From Larix kaempferi (Eukaryota; Streptophyta; Pinopsida; Pinales; Pinaceae), in assembly GCA_027924585.1 (NCBI GenBank), contig BSBM01000059.1:3534001-3598000 (forward strand): a DNA stretch of 64,000 bases. The letters run 5' to 3'. The notes beneath the pieces were generated by a model. The model was not told the origin of the DNA and ran no database searches. It worked only from the letters and a program-made list of their open reading frames with translations. The position numbers and the translations under genes were made by a program. Below, one piece after another: positions 1-13,046 of this stretch (within the stretch, counting starts at the first letter, position 1; each line of letters begins with the position of its first letter).

Positions 1-190
1 AAAACCTGATTAATCATATTTGGCTTTGATACATTTTCCATATCAATAACACTTATGCTTCCATGTGGGATGCAACCAATGCGTTTAATTGTTGAACATC
101 ATGGCTTCCAATCTTAGACCAACTTAATGCTTTTTCAGATAGTTCAATTAAAGAACCTTCTTGTCATAAGGAGGACAATATGTGTCGTCT

Positions 191-978
191 TCATTTCTCA
201 CTGAACTGCATTGTCTTCTCTTTTACAAAATCAAATTCATAAAGAGTACGATTTAAGGGAACATGCCACAAGGCCTTTTCAAATCTCATCTTTAATGCAG
301 CGATGTCATAATCTATTGCTTCTTGGTTTTGGAATCCTTTGATGGAATACAATTCTACAGTAATTGGGGTTTCTTCTAGAACCCATGGATCTCCCATAAT
401 TCCCAGAAGCTCACCATCCATATTCTCGACAGCATGAAAGGAACTTCAAATGGAATAAACCAACTATCACACACTTGCTTCCTATAAATGATTATCACAA
501 TTATATCCACGGGCATGCTTAGTCTTGCTCAACACCTGGTGTAAACTTGGCGTTGTTGGACATTGATGAATTTTACACATGGATGCTTGATAACCTCTAA
601 CACTTGTCACTTGAGCTTTCATTCTTTGGAAATACATTAGCACCTTCTCAAAATCATCTCCTCCATTGTAGCAAACAATAAGTTTGTGCTTCCCTTGACG
701 AGAGTAGAGAACTGAACGAACCATACAATAATAAACTGGATGAGATGATTGTTTCTCATTCTTCAATCTCTTTGCTTTGGATAAGCAATTACCTCTCAAA
801 ACCATACACCCTTTCTCAAAACAATACACCCTTTTGGATAAAGAGAAGTTTCATTGTTTTGTGCAAATGCAAGGAAATATTTTCGAGCCTTCGGACCTTC
901 CATCTTATTCCATCCAAAAATTGAAAATGATATGAGAAGCAAACACCAAGATGCAATACATATATGACATGGCCGCAA
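191..978 (-). pseudogene. Unrecognised cluster of open frames, possibly a decayed gene
   Basis: Three minus-strand open frames follow one another: 796-978 (60 residues), 482-829 (115 residues) and 191-421 (76 residues). The middle one is rich in Lys, Cys and Tyr, and the last has ordinary soluble-protein composition (for example the stretch WVLEETPITVELYSIKGF). They overlap or are separated by stops, as expected of one decayed gene or several exons. I do not recognise a family, see no catalytic motif, and cannot pick a start codon. The next 4 kb holds no further coding signal. It could equally be chance open frames in AT-rich DNA. Confidence 0.22.
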
Positions 979-1130
979 GAACTACTCCACGATGGTAATG
1001 AGAATTGAACAAATGGTCCCTCATGCTACATCTGCCATATTTTCATACTAAATCCATAAAGCCACCTCGTGCCAAGAATTGGCGTGGTATAGTCAATGCC
1101 TTAACAGAATCTAGGGCTAAACCTTTTTTG

Positions 1131-1270
1131 TTAAGCACTGAAACCATATCTTCTTTCTAACATTCTGTCTTTGACTTTGGGATACACATGGATACATTTG
1201 TTAAGCATTGAAACCATGTCATCTTTCTAACATTCGGTCTTTGACTTTGGGATACACATGGATACATTAG
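1131..1270. repeat. Two-copy tandem repeat, 70-bp unit
   Basis: Positions 1131-1200 and 1201-1270 are near-identical head-to-tail copies. Both read TTAAGCA(C/T)TGAAACCAT and end in a shared GGGATACACATGGATACAT. There are only a few substitutions between them, so the duplication is fairly recent. Confidence 0.9.
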
Positions 1271-4200
1271 ACGAGTTTTTGACATTAAGCACAATGAAGA
1301 AGAATCGTAGATAAATGACTCGACTTTAAACACAAGACACTTTATTTATTCATGGGCCTAAAGTGAGGCTTCATGATTTTATTTAAAAGGCATATGGGAT
1401 GATTAAGGTTAGAAATTCATTATCAATTCAACAGAAAAGAAAAGGAATAAGCCATCCTTTAAAAAAACTTAAGCATAAGTCACTTATGATAAAAATTAAA
1501 AATGGATCATGCACCAGCAACGCGATTTTAGAAACGAAACCTTGACATTAGATTCAAAAGGATAAACAAAGTGGATTTCAACATCAAAAAGTTTGAAATT
1601 TGCCATAAGACATTAAAAATCCATAAATGAGTTACCTAAGGAAAAGGATTTTAGCAAAATTAGAGACTAAAATTTGAAACAAAATACACTAACTCTTTGA
1701 ACAAAACTTTGGTAAAGAAGATTTTGGCAAGTTCGATGCAAAAAGTGATTAAAAGCTAAAAATTTTGATGGGGTAAAATTTAGTGATAACAACACCAATT
1801 GTTAAAGAATTTTCCTTTGGTTCTACTGTATATAAGACAACTATTTTTTAGTGTGTGAAGCAAATACTCCATAAGGGTTTTAAGCTATGTGGACGTCACT
1901 ACTTATTTTTAGCCTTCTCTGCAAATCAATCGAGAGACCGTTATGCATGCTTCTTTGCTCAAGGGAAGGATTTACTATCTACCCTACTGATATGCTGAGC
2001 TACAAAAAACCTAAAAGTTGTATTTATTTATATCTTACTGTGTAGCATGTGAGATGAACCTTACAGGTTAGGTATATATTCCTTAGGTTATAACTTACTA
2101 GTAAATGATCTTAATACCCTTAGGATCTAGCACTATGAAATTGAAATCAATTATGGAGATGGTGACTCTTATTTGGCCCAACTTTTATGGCATTCAACGT
2201 TTTGCATGCCAAGATCAAGCTCCATTTTATTTTGCTAGAAATTTGTTTTTTTGTCAAATCTAGAACAACTTGAGACTTTAAAAAACAAATGCTCTTATGT
2301 CAGAAAAGTGTAAGCTCTCTGTGCATTTTCTTTTGCAAGAAAGGTTCAAAGATTTTAGATAATTTTGTGACACCATTGGGTGACTTTAAGACTTTATGTT
2401 TTATGTTTTTCATACATCACAATATATTGGACTGATGGATATTCCTACTTATGTTTAGGTAGGGGCCTAGAGTTTCATAATCTTAAAGTAAATGTTTTAT
2501 GTTTTTTGTACATCACAATATATTGGATTGACAGATATTCCTACCTATGTTTAGGTAGGTGCTCAAAGTTTCATAATCTTAAAGTTAATGTTTGCGAAAA
2601 ATACTATTTGGAGACCATATTTAGTATTGATTTGTATGGGAAAATGTCAAAGACAAGAGAAGAGGGTGTCAAGATTGTCTAATTATTTATGTCTCAACTC
2701 ATGCAGAAAACCTACACTACTATATGCAGGATGAAATTTGTAGATAACTTGCTTTTGGAATTTATTATGAAAGAAATGTTAATATAGAATAACTTAGAAC
2801 TGCTACTTAAGCAGAAATACAATTTAGTGTTTAATGACTTGTCTCCTGGATGTTTTTCTTTACTGCCAACTTTTTTCTCAATTTTAAAATTACATGTGGT
2901 ATTATGTGAAGTATTTGGATATAACAATAGGATGGATGAAAGATGAAGAAGAAAATAAAAATTCAAGGCCAACTTTGTTTACAAACCAAAATTTAGACTT
3001 TTTAAGGGGGGTATGATCATGTAAAGTCATGACAAGAATTTACTTTGAAATGCGAGCATAACAAAGATTGATGGTTAACTTGTTCTTGGAATAATGATTC
3101 TCTTCTTCTTGCATTGTCCATGAAATAGAAACTATATGATTGTCCAATAATATAAGTGACTCTATAATGTTTGTTCCTTCAAATATTTTATTTTGTTGGT
3201 ACAAAGCTATGGAGACACATAACTAGCTAGCTACAATCCAATGAGATAAATCCATCCCAAAATGTGAAGAAATGAATTTACAAGTACTCCAACAGATGAT
3301 TGTTGTCTTAAAGATCAACCATCACAAGAGTAGAGTTGACAAAGATGAACAACTTGAATACTATAAGAATAGAATTAACAAAAATGGATCTCAACACATG
3401 CAACCTACTTGAACACATCCTAAATATGTCACATTATCATACTAGCATATGTCTATTGTCTACTTGCTATAGAAATCATGTTGTATGGAAATTGATTTAT
3501 AACAATATTCAAAACTACCTATATCATAATATAAGAAAATAAACTCATATCATGCATTTAGCAATTACAAATGTCTCACCTATTGGAAGAATTTAGGTTT
3601 AATTCATGCCTTTCCTTATATGTTACTAATGTTAAAACAATCTCCTTGTTTTTACTTTGGATCTCTTACTTCCATAATGTATAATATAATTCTAGAGAAA
3701 TTTGACAAGCAATTGAATTTCCTAATTTTGTAGACATTACAAAAGGAATTGAATAATTGATTCTCAAGGTAATCAAAAGTCTTTCAAAGAAAAAAAATAT
3801 TTATTGAATCTACAACACAATTTACTCAATAACATGTCTAACAAGTAAAATATTTGATTTAGGAACCAATAAAATTTTTAACTCTTTCAATTAATATTGC
3901 ATGACTATATTTCTTGATGTATGATCAAATTTTCAGAATTATGATTTCTCCATGCTCACTATACAAATTTCAAAATATATGTAATCAACAATGGATACTC
4001 ATTTACTTCATAAAAATTAGTGACATGCAAAATAATTATATTGAGGATTATCATCTTCCATGTTTTGTAAACCTATAAATAAAATTTTCAAGGGAAGGGC
4101 AACTCCAAAAACAACTTAGTATGGATATATCCTAGCACACATTAAAGGTCCCAATCCTTCCATCGAAAGTAGAGGATGTAGACATGCATTCAATCTTACA

Positions 4201-5518
4201 AAAAAAACCCAACCCCTCATAAACATATTCCTACAATTGGCATCACTTTAAGGAAATGAAGCATGGCATGAATTAGAAAACTTATATTGAGAAAGGGAAA
4301 CATTACCTTTAATTGAATTCAAAGAAGTTATATACTTAATATTACTATCTAGCCTCCACTATCCTTGTAAAATTCATCAAACACAAAACACGTCAAAAAG
4401 GTGAAACTAGGAACAAAGGTATGTCTATGAACATTTAATATCACTAGCGAGGAGACATAAACTCTACAAATATACATTCATTTAAATTTTAGGTAAGCTA
4501 CTTTAAACCTAAACCTAGATTATTATAATTGTAATTAGCTACTCAAATTCAAAAGAAGTTAGAAATCTAATTATTTGATGAAAACAAAAAGAATTGTTTA
4601 TCGTAGCTTTAATTATGGAAAGCTCCAAATTGTCTTTCATGGCTTCAAACATTGTCCCCTTCTTGGATTTCCAACAATCAAAAGCCAAAGGGTGGGTCGT
4701 GGGTTATCCCCATCTTTGTCTGTCAATGATCAAAAGCTTGATTTTGGAACTGACTTAGAATACAATGATATTGTGCTATATACTATAGAGGGACATATTT
4801 GGAGATATCACAACTACACCCTTACCAATTACTAAGGAATCATTGAGCCTTCAAGTCCAAATGAGATATAACTTAATCATAAGGTGGAGAGTTTAGAAGA
4901 GAAAAATGATATTTTTCTAGAGTCAAAATTTCTACATCAAAATAAAAATTTATTTTTTCAAACAACCATGAAAAATTAAAATTGTAATAGAACTCCCTTC
5001 CTTTGAAAAGAAAATTTTAGAATCAAACCAAGAGATTGCAAAATGAGTTAGCATCGTATTCATAAAAAACTTCAATTAATCATCATTTATACAACTCAAA
5101 GGAAACCACACAACAAGCTCTTCATGACATTTGTTTTACTACTCTCTTTTTCACTTTATTATCTCTACTATTTTTTTCCCTTTCGGCTTCCATTTGCACA
5201 TTATGGGGCAATTGCTAGTTTTAAGTTAAGGAGAAGTTTCCATGAATCGATCGAATAACATGAAAAAAATGAACTACAATAGCCTTCTCGCCCTCGTAAT
5301 TGGGAAGGTGTAGTTTTTACATCTAATGACTTTGCTTTAGAATAGTCTATAAATCTGAGAAACAAGAGTCTCTGAGGCCATTTCCCACATGCTATTGAAA
5401 AGTTTCATGTCTTGAAAATTCTGAATTTGCTCACATAGACCGTGCTTGGAAAAATATTTCTTGGGCTTAAAAATTATGAACAACTGGAGAGAGTTGATCT
5501 TAATAGTAACATTGCTCC
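1271..5518. other. AT-rich stretch without recognisable gene
   Basis: Both strands are broken by frequent stops. The short open frames here (2380-2682 plus, 2712-2972 minus, 3336-3542 plus, 4575-4835 plus, 5337-5600 minus) match nothing I know. Apart from the tandem duplication at 2399-2590 I see no transposon domain, RNA gene or long repeat. Confidence 0.6.
2399..2590. repeat. Two-copy tandem repeat, 96-bp unit
   Basis: 2399-2494 and 2495-2590 are head-to-tail copies that both start TTTTATGTTTTT and end TTCATAATCTTAAAGT. The 96-bp period equals 32 codons, so an open frame (2380-2682) stays open through both copies. That frame matches no family, and I regard its openness as a consequence of the period rather than proof of a gene. 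Confidence 0.9.
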
Positions 5519-6140
5519 CTGTTCCTTTCACACCATGGAAACCTGATCCACTTTTATAAACTATAGTAACATGATTTCTTCTTATATAGAAATCACCCAA
5601 ACGAACTGGCCAATGTCCAACCCATATGAAAATATTTTAGATTCAATATTTGTTACATTTACTAAGAAGTCAAACTTGTGCATATTGTATTACTTGGTTG
5701 TGTTTTCTTCCTTATTTGTCTTTAGAATGGAAAAACCACTTATATGTGATTGGTCATTTTTTAACATTGTGTGTATCAAATGTATGATGCTTGTGCATGT
5801 TTCATTTCTTGTATCTAGAAACCTTGTGAATTGCATTGTCTTTCATCCTGTATAGACCTTTTAATTTAGTCTCGTTGTCAGTGAAACTTGCCTGGCTGTT
5901 GCCAAAATAGGATTTCCAATGCAATAGCCCTAGAAATAGGACTGTCTAAGTATTTGCAATTCCATTAGTTAGGTAAAACCCAGTTTCAAAAATGGGCAAT
6001 TCAACTAGGTGAATCTAAACTAGTCTTCTATGCAGATCATCCGATTATGTATAGATAAATAGTAAATACAGAAATTTTATTGTAAGTTGTACTTATCGTT
6101 GGTCTCTGTTAGTCCTAAAGTCTGCTAACTTGACTACGGG
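5519..6140 (+). repeat. Dispersed direct repeat, copy 1 (about 0.6 kb)
   Basis: This stretch matches 8036-8660 at clear but diverged identity. Shared anchors include TTTCACACCATGG, CCAAACGAACTGG, TAAGAAGTCAAACTTG, TCTTTAGAATGG and GGTGAATCTAAACTA. No coding frame is conserved between the copies. The family is unknown; it may be a piece of an old transposon. Confidence 0.8.
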
Positions 6141-6739
6141 ATAGCAGTGTTCACGCACCTCAGATTTTAAGGATTGTTTTTGTGATTTTGGTGGATAACA
6201 ATATAAAAGTCAAGTGTGTAAAGACAAAGTACAGAGACACAAATGCAGAAGGAATGACAGTACCGTTGTATAGGATCCAAGAGACAGGTTTCAAAACATA
6301 CAAATACAGGGAATAAACAAACAGTTCATCACTGCACAATATGTAAAAGTGTAGGTACTTAAAATAACATTTCAAACATCAGTAAGCATAAATATCCACT
6401 TACCAACACAGGATCTATATAGAAAACATCTATATAAACTGGAATGTAAACAAGGGTTCAAACAGAACCACAGAATATCCACACAGCATAAAGTTTAAAA
6501 CCTAGCTCCAAATAGATAATTTGTCATTCATAAAGCAAAGAAGTTCTTACACAGATAAGAAATTGCAAAACTGTACAATTCTCCCAGAATATTCGACCTT
6601 CATCAGTCTCCCCTTTCCAAAATGTTACAATATGCATTATATAGATGATGAGGTCGAAATCCTCCCAAATCCCAAAGATAAAAATCAGTTACAATCAATT
6701 TCTGAAACTGCCTGCCACAAAAATTGGGCCAAACTGCTG

Positions 6740-7000
6740 AAAATTGGGGCTTAGAGATGGATTTGGTTCTCCAAATCTGTGACACTTGTGTATAAATCGA
6801 AAGAGGTTGTTGTATATTGGTTTGTTGTGAGAAAAAACTCTCTCAATTCTTTGAGATTCATTTTCATTTTCCCGAGATCTGTATTTCAAAAACATGTGTC
6901 AAACAGGGAAATTCTGAGATCCGAAAATTAGGGCTCAGAGATGGATTCGATTCTCCCAATATGTGACACATGTAGGAAAACTGAGAGAGGTTATTGTTCT
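6740..7000 (+). repeat. Short direct repeat, about 75 bp twice
   Basis: About 75 bp starting near 6738 (TTAGAGATGGATTTGGTTCT) recurs near 6924 (TCAGAGATGGATTCGATTCT). Both continue through a TGTGACAC block to GAGAGAGG or GAAAGAGG. The spacing is about 185 bp. Neither copy is coding. Confidence 0.7.
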
Positions 7001-7779
7001 CTAACATGTTAGGAACAAAAAAATCCACCTGTTTCGCAAAATTATTCTCCAGTCGCTCAGAATCATCATTTGAAAATGATGACTCAGCACAGTAAAAACG
7101 TCACATTTCTTTATGAGCAAAGGACGGTTCTTCTATTTGGGATTCAAATTATTTACCAAGGAATTTTGCAGTAAATCTCCTCGCCTCTTCATCCAGTGTT
7201 GGCTATTCATCAATAATAGACTCTTGGCACCCTGTAGCTTAGACACCAACTTGGTCATTGGATTATGCACAAATCAATGGTATTAGCTTTGGATTTTTTA
7301 GTATTTCCACACCAAAACTCACACCATAACCATTCTTAAAACAGTGAGAATATCGGTACTGTATGTTGAGCATAACTTGGAAGAAAGGCACTAAAATGAT
7401 ATGGCTTTCTACGCAGGTGATCCTTCCATAAACCCTATTTCCAGAATCCAGAGACTGATCAGCTTCATTATTGTTTTGGTAACCCTACACAAAATCCCAA
7501 CCCCGGCAAGCTGACAGCCTGTATACATATGAATGATGAGATACATTGCCAGTCCATGTTAAACTTAGGCAATACTTTATTAAATCTTAACTTTGCATAA
7601 ACTATGAAAGGACTTTAATTAATTTATAGGAGCTTAGGCTTTTAAACTATGATTTTGCAAATGCATAAAAATGATTATTAAAAACGAAGATCAAGCAACC
7701 AAAACATAGGAAAAAGGGAAATAAAAAGGAAACAAGGACAAAGGTGAAAATCAAAATTTCTAGTAAACAAGCTAACAGA

Positions 7780-8830
7780 CCTAGGAAAAACAGTCTCTAT
7801 ATCAATATTCCTGAAGAACTTCATTATTTCAGTGTTGTAGTCATCTTGTATTTGTATTTTTTTAGTCACTAATCTTTAAATGAAGCTTATGGTAACAAAT
7901 TACCTGGTATAATAGGTATGGTTGAAGGCATGCATAATTCTCACTTGTTGGCATTAAAGCTATGTAAATCTAAACTAGTATTCTCTGTAGACACCTGCAT
8001 TTGATTCTGTACAAATAAAAAAAATACTAAATACAGATTTCTTTCACACCATGGCAATCTGATCCACTTTTAAAAACTATACTAAAACGATAACCTATTG
8101 TATATCGATCCCCAAACGAACTGGGTAATTGCCATCAATTGTATATGAAAATATTTTACATTCAATATCTATTACATTTATTAAGAAGTCAAACTTGTTC
8201 ATATTGTATTACTTTCCAGTGATTTCTTCCATATTCGTCTTTAGAATGGTGAAACCACTATATGTGATTGGTAATTTTTTAACATTCTCTATATCAATTC
8301 TGCATGTATCATTCATTTCTTGTATCTAGAAACTTTGTGAATTGCACTGTCTTGTATCTTGTTTAAACCTTTTAACATAGTCTGGGTCTAAGTGAAACTT
8401 GCTTGGTTGCTGCAAGAGTAGGCTATCCAATGCGATAGCCCTACAAAATAGGACTATTCAATAATTTGCAATTTTATTAGTTAGCTGGAAATAAAGCTTA
8501 TGGTAACAAATTTCCATGGTCTACAAGGTATTGTCAAAGGCATGCATAGTTCCAACATGTCGGGTCAAAGCTAGGTGAATCTAAACTATTCTTCTTTGCA
8601 GACAAAGGTATCTGATTGTGTTTACATCATAGAATATGAATAGTAAATACATATATTTTATTGTTAGCTTTAGGTATCATGGTCACTATATCAATATTGT
8701 TGAAGAAATTCATTTTGCAATATTGTAGTCATTTTGTATTTTTAGTCACTAATCTTTGAATCAATCTTATGATAACAAATCTCCATAGTAGTAAGTATAC
8801 TATGTACTGTCAAAGTCATGCATAATTCCC
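7780..8830 (+). repeat. Partial tandem arrangement around repeat copy 2
   Basis: The block at 7780-7950 (CTATATCAATATT, TTTTTAGTCACTAATCTTT, GCATGCATAATTC) recurs at 8690-8830, and the block at 7880-8030 recurs at 8490-8650. Together they suggest a roughly 0.9-kb unit that was partly duplicated in tandem and then diverged. Confidence 0.65.
8036..8660 (+). repeat. Dispersed direct repeat, copy 2 (about 0.6 kb)
   Basis: Partner of 5519-6140 in the same orientation, about 2.5 kb downstream. It carries an internal insertion of roughly 60 bp after the GCAATTTTATTAGTTAG block, and that insertion is itself related to 7880-7950. No coding content. Confidence 0.8.
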
Positions 8831-11678
8831 ACTTGTTAACTGATTTGAAACAAAACATAAAACACTTCCTTCCACACACTTTTCAGTGTTTGTTCCCATC
8901 CTTGACTAGTAAAAATACATTTACAAATTGTTTTCACTTCAAAGTGTGTTGCTATTTTAAGCGAACAAAATTCTCCCACCAACTGAAGTGGATATCGATA
9001 TATAAGTTCTGGATATCAATATATAAAGTTATGATACATGAAATATTTTTCGAGAGACAATTCCTAGATTTAAAATGATCTCTTTAGAGTAGCATTTCCT
9101 CTAACACTGATTGGTTCTCTAATTTGCCACATTTCAATCATTGGATTTGCCTCCACTTCCTATCACTTGTAAACTTGTCAACCATTTGAAAAAAAAACAA
9201 GATAGACAATCAGAACAAATGAACCATGTTGAGCTATTTTTCCATTATTATTATGTAAGCAAATACAAAATATAAGCAACAATTAACAGTAAACTGATTT
9301 TAAATATGTCCAGACCTTTTCATTCACTACGAAAAAAAAGAAGACTCACACTGAAAAAAAGCCATTGGCCATATAAATTAAATGTTTATTTCTGTACCTT
9401 CTATTGATTTGCATAATGTCGTTGACCATGTCTATAGCAGTTAACAGTCTCTGTATTGCTCTTTGTGTTAACATCAATAGCATAGATTAAACCTGAAGCT
9501 TGAAAACTGGTGTACTAACTTTGAAAAGCTTTGAACAATAATGCTATTAATGTCAAACAATGGTAGTTAATTCCACCATTGCAATTCTTTGTCTTGATAA
9601 AGGTAAAAAACATAGTGAATTGAATATCAATACATTGATCAGATTCATTGGCTTAACATGTACACAAAAAATCTATTCATTCTCAAAAGATGCTACTTAT
9701 GTATATACATATAGTTAAAAGTCCAAAAGTGTCTTTGCTGATTTATGATTTATCATTGACATCTTTGTTGTCCCTTAAATCAATTGACATCATTGCACAA
9801 CCAACTCTTAAGGTGCACAAATGTTTCCAATCAATTTTAGCACAAAGAAATTATTGCTTCTAGCTATGAAGTTAAATGTTTTGGCTGACATAGATACTAT
9901 GTGCATAATGACATGCAACAGTGGAAGACAAAACTTGCTTTCGAACGTTTTTGCAAATTTGGAAGACTGCAATATCTATATAATTTTCTCTCTCCAGCAA
10001 TAACAAGGAAGTTCAAGCCCATATATTGAGCTGGTTTTCACAAGTGTAAAATGTCTTGTAATTCTACAAATACAAACGGATATGAAAAAAAAAGGATAGA
10101 CTATAGCCCAAGCTGATTTTGATCCATAAAGTTTGGGGAACATTGTTTTTTCCCATAAGTTGTTCTCCATGGATGTTTTTGCCTTCCTCTTAATGGAAAT
10201 CATTTCCTATTTTTAATATTTTAACCTATGCAAAATGTTATGTCTTGACTTTATTAAATCATTTATAGTATTCAATATAACATAGTATTACTGTTTTTTA
10301 TAACTTTTACTGACAAAAATAAAATGACACAACAACAAAATTCTACTTCACAACCGAACAACTTTCTCTTATTTTTTTTATATCTCAATGCTCTTGTTTC
10401 CTTGACAACAACAACGATTTCAATAACATACATTGTAACTAATACTCCCTCTGCATTAACCTTGCAGAGACATTGGCTCTTGTCTTACTATTATTATTAT
10501 TATTATATATTAATATATTATATAATGTATCACCTTCCTGAACGCTATTAAACGTGTTTGTGGTTGGTGTGGGACTTGGCTAATGGTACTACAATGTGCC
10601 ACGAATATGAACTGCACTCACCAACTTTGGTATCACACATCTGACCGTCGTATCATGGCATTAAATTCAGAATTCACTTATTCATCTCACTTGGTCGCCT
10701 AGGCAATAGCTTACATGTACCTAGAGTTTTACATTAATCTTTTGTTCGTCCCTAATTTAAACTAAACTTAATGAACTATGACCTCGGTGATGGTTTCAAT
10801 GATACAGGCATGGGGGTTCACTCAATGAACTTGTTACATAGCACGATCGTTGGCATGATATTAAAGTATATCCCTAATTTCACTAAATATTGGAAAATGC
10901 ATCCTATAATTGTATTGTTGACCCCCCCTCCCAATATGCCTTTCCAATTAAGAAAACCCCTAGTTTCACTAGATATTGTAGGTATCCATTTTTATCAACC
11001 CATTTTTAACACCCCCTTTATATCATATTATCAACTTGTAACAAACAAGACTCAAGATCCCTCACACATCTTAGTATAAGAAAACAATATGCTAAATAAA
11101 ATAATAGTATAATGCTAATAATGATCCCACTAGGATTGTAGGGGCAACTGATCAATTTGTAGAATTGGATAGTGGAAGACCCAATGAAATAGTACCTGGG
11201 AAGGAAAAATGCGTAAAAGGAAACATAGTCAAGAGATCAACATAACAAAGAATGTAAAATACTAAGAGTCCAATTGTTATTGCAATGCTTAGAAAAGATG
11301 AGAATTGCATATGTTTCACACCACAGCCTGTCAATCTACCAATTTTATATAATGTAAATACAAATATAGCCATAGAGAGCTCATGTTTTCTCTAAGCTTA
11401 ATAAATTAAACTCCATAAAAATGAAAAATTGAAACCCTTTCATGGATGGACTCCCCTACATTCCTATAAAAAAAACATCATTGATGTTTGAACCCAAATG
11501 AACATAGAAAAATTCCTTTACTTTTTAATAACACCATATGATCATGTGCAGAGTGTGTTTGGGTCATTCACAAGATCTAATGAATTTCCTTCACTTCCTC
11601 TACATTTATTTTTGCAATCAAGGGAATTAACAACATCTAGTTACCTTTTATTGGCTTATATCTAGTTTTTTATTGTAA
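8831..11678. other. AT-rich stretch without recognisable gene
   Basis: Small open frames exist (8818-9078, 9821-10003, 10324-10551 and 10771-11079 plus; 9976-10203 and 11152-11373 minus), but none shows a domain and several are low-complexity (a run of Tyr from a TAT repeat near 10487-10505). Nothing structural stands out. Confidence 0.6.
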
Positions 11679-13046
11679 TCTTTATAGGAGAGGGAAAATT
11701 CTACATTGTTAGGTTTCAAGCATGCAATGGTTATAAAGATACACACATGGTGAAACTTACCAATTCATGGTATTGATACATAGGGTATGTAAATAAGGAT
11801 TTACATTTTCACCTATGTTTATGTTAGTTACAATACAATATTAAGACAGATGCCTTGCATATAATAATTGAAATTAGAATTATGAATGTGCCAAATATAA
11901 CTCAATCTAACAACTATTCCTAAATGGCATTGTGAAAATATTAAAGAAGAATACAAAAAGTTGATTTAACCATAATGTATATATTATTGTAATGTTTATG
12001 TACACAAATGATGCATTTGTGTAGTAATGCCTTTCTATCACTGTAAGCAATTTCTATGAATAGAATAATGAAGTTACAACCATATACGTACAAATGGTGC
12101 ATTTATGCAACAATGCCTTTTCATTACTATAATCAATTTCTATGAATAGACTAATGAATATATATAAAGAGAGGTCCATTGTAGGTAGAGATACATGATT
12201 AGACATGATGTGGATATGAATTATGGAGGAGTATCCAACATCATAGCTACACCACTTTATTCAGCATATAAAACCTCCAGTGTCTGCACCAACGATCATC
12301 TCAAGAAAGGTTTCAAAGGTAGGATTTCAATCCATACGCCAATTCTTCAGTTGAGTGACATATGTCAATCAATACAAGTCAACTATGTGTCGAGGGATTC
12401 AAGTCGACGAGTTTACCTCTCAGTCTATGTTGCATTTAGCGAAAAATCTCATTCAAACCATCCATCATTCAATGGCAAGTTTATACAGATCAAACAATGT
12501 CGAAGTAAGCCTCCAATCAACATCTTTAAGATCCAGTCGAAGCATAAGTCGGTGTACAACAAACAACTAGAGCACCTCCAGATCAAATAGATTACAAGAA
12601 AGGAACACGATAGTTAAAGTCGATTGTCGATGATCAACTCTAGGTAATCAACAATCTTCCGCGCGACAAGTCCACAACACAGATCAAATTTTAGCCACTG
12701 TGTGAGACATGCTGAATGCCCAAAACTCTATCAAAATTTTCCTCAGTCCATTCACTTTAGAAAACATTTTAGATGTTTAACCTTTAGTCAATCCAGAGAA
12801 TCATCCCGTCAACTACATTTCGATCTACAGACAATTGGATATCGGGAGAAGTCAACCATCCAATATGCATGGATTCTACGGGTCGATAGATCCAGATCAA
12901 AGCACTAGGGCACATATTTGTTGAAATAATGTTTAGGGAATGCCCCCGGTAGTATAGCTAGACCCAGAACATCATGCCAAACAAATATATGCTAATTAAA
13001 TCACCAATGGAAATATTCTCATTCTGTGAATCCTCAGATCACAGAA
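11679..13046 (+). repeat. Large tandem duplication, unit 1 (1368 bp)
   Basis: The unit begins TCTTTATAGGAGAGGG and ends GAATCCTCAGATCACAGAA, directly followed by unit 2. It contains an internal two-copy 86-bp repeat (about 12001-12170), a TATA-like ATATATAAAG near 12160, and an open frame at 12195-12590 (131 residues, no known domain). The late part has many TCGA and GTCGA words. A long terminal repeat or non-autonomous element duplicated in tandem is possible, but I see no primer-binding site. Confidence 0.9.

Noticed and set aside
10324-11079. Two plus frames of 75 and 102 codons
   Set aside because: Low-complexity Tyr run in one, no domain in either, and no conservation evidence within the window.
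12195-12590. Possible gene repeated in tandem (131 codons)
   Set aside because: The second unit breaks the frame after 71 codons, and the two units diverge without codon-position bias that I can see.
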